Assembly (NCBI GenBank): GCA_028288905.1
Contig: JAQGHJ010000781.1
Location: 1 to 7,024 of the forward strand
DNA length: 7,024 nt
Reading direction: 5' to 3'
Origin: Phycisphaerales bacterium
Lineage (GTDB): Bacteria; Planctomycetota; Phycisphaerae; Tepidisphaerales; Tepidisphaeraceae
In this document: in pieces, positions 4,207-7,024 of the stretch
Position numbering within the stretch: the stretch's first letter is position 1
How the letters are laid out: the number at the start of each line of letters is the position of its first letter
The notes under the pieces: model-generated
The model's database searches: none
Told to the model about the DNA's origin: nothing
What the model saw: only the letters and a program-made list of their open reading frames with translations
Program-made: the position numbers and the translations under genes

Positions 4207-7024
4207 ATGGAACGCCACCTCCGACTCTGCCCGCTGGCGCTGATCATCCTGGTCTCGGCGGCGACCGTTCGCGCGGCCCCGCCGCGGGCGGCGAAGTCCT
4301 CTGCGCCGAACGCCCCCGCAGCGGACGCCAAGGGCGTCACAGTCGGGTACCAGCTCCCAGCGGACGGCCCGCTGCCCAAAACCTACCGCGTCACGCTCGC
4401 CGTCACGGACGCGAAGAATCCGGACTGGCTCGTCAGCACGTTCGCGGCCGGCGCCGTGCGGACCGTGACGGCCGAGAACGGCGGGCGGTTCGCCGAGACC
4501 TGGAACGGGCTCGACGACAACTTCATGCCCGTCCCCCCCGGCGACTACGGCGTGCGGGGCATCTACGCGCCGGCCGAGAAGTGGGCGGTCGACGGCGAGT
4601 TCCACGCCGTCGTCCCGCGGTTCGTCACCGGCGCCTCCAGCTTCCTGTCGGCCGACGACCGGAGGCCCGAGCCGTTCGGCGGCGACCCGGTCGGCGCGCC
4701 GCTGGGGGACGTGGCCGTCAGCCCCGGCGGCATCGCGGTCTTCTACTACGCCTACCTCGAGAACGGCCGGAACAACCCGCTGATCGACCTGAAGAAGCCG
4801 GTCGGGCACGACCAAGTCGTCACGGCCTTCCCGTCCGGCGGCGCGGCCGGCGGCACGTCGACGACGACGGACGGCGTTAACGTCTGGTCCTTCAGCACCG
4901 ACGGCGGCCCCAAGTTCGTCTACCGCGCCGACGGCAAACGTTTCGGCACCGGCAAGGGCAACGGCCGCGCGGACCTCTCCTACCGCCCGGCCGGCTGGGT
5001 TACGGCGATGGCTAACTGGGTCGACCCGCGGTCGAGGAAGCCGTACGTCTACGTGGCCGAGCGGGGCAAAATCGCCGCGATCCCCGACCGCCCGAAGTCC
5101 CACGTCGAGAGCCGCGACGCGTTCGCCAACCAGCTCACCGTCCTGGACGGCGACACGGGAGCGGTACTGGCCCGGGTGGACGCGGCCGGGCCGCGCGGGC
5201 TGGCCGTCGGCGGCGACGGGCTCTACGTGCTGCACGCCGACGGCGCCGGTTTCGCCGTCACCCGGTACGCGATCGACCGCGGCCTGCCGACCGTCCCGCG
5301 GAAGCTGTACGACCTGCCCGCGGGCGTCGACCCGCTCGGGCTCGCCGTCGACGGCCACGCCAACGTGTACGTCAGCGACGCCGCCGCCGCCCAGGTGTAC
5401 CGGCTCGACGCGGCTGGCGCCGTCGCCCAGCGCTACGGCAAGGGCGGCACGCAGGCGCCCAACGCTTACGATCCGGCCGTCCTCATGATTCCCGGCAAGA
5501 TCGCCGCCTGGACGGACGCGGACGGTCGCGACCGGCTGCTGATCCTCGAGAGCGCCGGGCCGAACCGCGTCAGCGAGTGGGGCGCCGACGGCCGGATGAT
5601 CCGCGAGTGGCTCAGCCTTCAGACGCGCGCCAACGACGGCTATGCGATCGACCCCGAGCATCCGGAGCACATCTACCTGCCCGGCCAGCAGAACTGGCTG
5701 ACACGGTTCAAGGTTGATTACGCGGCAAACAAGTGGACGGTGGACGCCGTCTGGCCCGATGTCGGGAACGACCCCAAGTCGCCCAAGCTCGTCTACCCGA
5801 AACTGATCCGGGCCAACGGCAACCTGTACTTGGCCGGCCAGCGGAGCTTCAACGTCTACCGGCTGGCCGGCGACCGCTGGCTGCTCTCGGCCGCGCTGAT
5901 CCGCGAGACGCCGAAGAAGGGCCCGCCGCAGTCCTACTTCTGGCACGACGCCAACGGCGACGGCAAGGTCGACGAGGCCGAGTACCGCGACGCCCCCACC
6001 GCCCCCCCGCCGGGCGTCTGGAAATACTGGGGCCAACGGTGGCTCGACGACTTGTCGTTGGCGGCCGTGCCGCAGGGCGGCGTCGACGTGTGGCGGCTGC
6101 CGGTCGACAGCTTCGATGCCCACGGCAACCCGGTCTACCGGCGGTGGCAGAAGCTGCTGACCGACTCCGTCATGGCCGCCCGCGCGGCCGGCGCGGCGGA
6201 CGCGGTCCACGGCGGCAACGAGATGGACGACGCGTTCGGCAGCTCGTGGAGCCAGATCGCCGGCACGCCGGCCGAGGGGTTCTACGTCACCGCCCGGGGC
6301 GCCAAGGGGTTCAGCGCCAACTTCGGGGCCCAGCAGAAGCTGTCCCGCTACGTCCCCGACGGCCGGGGCGGGTACGCGATGAAGTGGCGGACCGGCCGGG
6401 CGGCCCTGTCGGACGTCGCCGCCGAGGGCGAGGTGTACGGGGCGATCAACGTCCGCCCGCCGATCAACGGGTTGGTCAGCCTCGTGGACCAGACCCGCTG
6501 CGGGGTCGCCCTATACACGCCCGACGGGCTGTACGTCGACACCCTCTTCCTGGACCCAAAGCGGTTCGGCCGGTCGGCGGTCGGGGTCTACGCGCTGCCG
6601 GGCGAGTTCTTCGCCGGCGACGTCGTGCCGGACCGCCGCACGGGGCGGGTCCTCCTCGCGTTCGGCAAGTACACGCCGCTCGTGTTCGAGGCCGTCGGCT
6701 GGTCGCTCACCGAGAACCCGGTCAAGCCCCTGCCGGGGCTGCCGGCGACCGTGAGCATCGGCGGGCCGCAGGTCGCCCCGCCGCCGGACGTGGCGGTGTT
6801 CTTCCGCGGCGGCCCGGGGGCGGCCCGCTTGGCGAGCGTGGCGCCCGCCGTCGGCGAAGCCGCCCTCGACGGGTCCACCGCCGGGTGGGAGTCGGCCGCC
6901 CCGAACACGTTCGGGGCCGGTAAGGACCAGACGGTCGAGGTCCGCTGTTTGTACGACCCCGCGCGCCTGTACTACCGGTGGCACGTCCGCCTGGGCCGGA
7001 AGTTCGAGCCGGTGCCGCTGGACC
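4207..7024 (+). CDS. Large secreted propeller protein: FlgD-like Ig, NHL-like repeats, EF-hand, CBM9-like end (3' truncated)
   Basis: A single open frame of 939 codons that continues beyond the window. The start is the ATG at 4207, followed by a signal peptide (MERHLRLC, hydrophobic core, cleavage after VRA-23); an in-frame GTG at 4150 would bury that signal, and no clear Shine-Dalgarno is seen. Residues about 45-120 resemble the FlgD-type Ig fold (YQLP, then TWNGLDDNFMPVPPGDYGVRG from 98). From about 150 to 860 come repeating beta-rich segments with propeller/NHL character, clearest at 379-414 (LAVDGHANVYVSD followed by VYRLDAAGAV). A canonical EF-hand loop occupies 581-592 (DANGDGKVDEAE). 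Residues from about 876 look like the start of a CBM9/DOMON-like carbohydrate-binding domain (LDG at 887-889, W894, and ARLYYRWHV at 919-927), cut by the window edge. No catalytic motif is recognised, so a role in glycan binding or a propeller-type activity at the cell surface is inferred only. It is divergent from the sulfatase gene. Confidence 0.9.
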   Translation, partial: MERHLRLCPLALIILVSAATVRAAPPRAAKSSAPNAPAADAKGVTVGYQLPADGPLPKTYRVTLAVTDAKNPDWLVSTFAAGAVRTVTAENGGRFAETWNGLDDNFMPVPPGDYGVRGIYAPAEKWAVDGEFHAVVPRFVTGASSFLSADDRRPEPFGGDPVGAPLGDVAVSPGGIAVFYYAYLENGRNNPLIDLKKPVGHDQVVTAFPSGGAAGGTSTTTDGVNVWSFSTDGGPKFVYRADGKRFGTGKGNGRADLSYRPAGWVTAMANWVDPRSRKPYVYVAERGKIAAIPDRPKSHVESRDAFANQLTVLDGDTGAVLARVDAAGPRGLAVGGDGLYVLHADGAGFAVTRYAIDRGLPTVPRKLYDLPAGVDPLGLAVDGHANVYVSDAAAAQVYRLDAAGAVAQRYGKGGTQAPNAYDPAVLMIPGKIAAWTDADGRDRLLILESAGPNRVSEWGADGRMIREWLSLQTRANDGYAIDPEHPEHIYLPGQQNWLTRFKVDYAANKWTVDAVWPDVGNDPKSPKLVYPKLIRANGNLYLAGQRSFNVYRLAGDRWLLSAALIRETPKKGPPQSYFWHDANGDGKVDEAEYRDAPTAPPPGVWKYWGQRWLDDLSLAAVPQGGVDVWRLPVDSFDAHGNPVYRRWQKLLTDSVMAARAAGAADAVHGGNEMDDAFGSSWSQIAGTPAEGFYVTARGAKGFSANFGAQQKLSRYVPDGRGGYAMKWRTGRAALSDVAAEGEVYGAINVRPPINGLVSLVDQTRCGVALYTPDGLYVDTLFLDPKRFGRSAVGVYALPGEFFAGDVVPDRRTGRVLLAFGKYTPLVFEAVGWSLTENPVKPLPGLPATVSIGGPQVAPPPDVAVFFRGGPGAARLASVAPAVGEAALDGSTAGWESAAPNTFGAGKDQTVEVRCLYDPARLYYRWHVRLGRKFEPVPLD

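Noticed and set aside
1946..4243. 765-codon + strand open frame opposite the sulfatase gene
   Set aside because: It is the antisense shadow of a clear sulfatase, rich in R, P, G and V, without motifs or a signal sequence. Long antisense frames are expected in DNA this G+C-rich.
4093..6210. 705-codon - strand open frame opposite the propeller gene
   Set aside because: The + strand frame encodes a signal peptide, Ig-like, NHL-like and EF-hand motifs. The antisense product is low-complexity V/R/G/D-rich and matches nothing I recognise.
5733..6923. 396-codon + strand frame inside the propeller gene
   Set aside because: It is an R/G/P-rich out-of-frame reading of the same bases; the frame from 4207 carries the recognisable motifs throughout.

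Overview
The window looks like chromosomal DNA of a Planctomycetota bacterium, probably of the Gemmata/Gemmataceae type. This is inferred from the very high G+C content with G/C-rich third codon positions, the sulfatase with a HEAT-repeat tail, the alginate-lyase-family protein, and a large secreted propeller protein with an EF-hand loop. No rRNA, tRNA, CRISPR array, transposase or insertion sequence was found.

Layout, left to right: (1) 1-420, + strand, the C-terminal part of ornithine carbamoyltransferase (argF), cut by the window start. (2) 490-1674, - strand, a secreted alginate-lyase-family protein that converges on argF across a 69-bp gap. (3) 1675-1972, a non-coding spacer with two inverted repeats. 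(4) 1973-3886, - strand, a secreted type I sulfatase with a C-terminal HEAT-like domain. Its start is placed at 3886, shorter than the longest open frame, because a perfect AGGAGG and a signal peptide both point there. (5) 3887-4206, a divergent intergenic region with four short palindromes. (6) 4207-7024, + strand, an open frame that runs off the window end. It encodes a secreted protein with a FlgD-like Ig segment, a beta-propeller/NHL-like body, an EF-hand loop and the beginning of a CBM9-like domain.

Apart from argF, the three proteins all carry N-terminal signal sequences and fit extracytoplasmic handling of polysaccharide: the sulfatase would remove sulfate esters, the lyase-family enzyme would cleave uronic-acid-containing chains, and the propeller/CBM9-like protein could bind glycan or act on it. 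The sulfatase and lyase share a strand but are separated by 298 bp, and the propeller gene is divergent, so this is a functional neighbourhood rather than a proven operon. The substrate cannot be read from the sequence. I see no clearly unprecedented system. The most worthwhile items are the large truncated propeller protein, the sulfatase-HEAT architecture and the palindrome-rich divergent promoter region.
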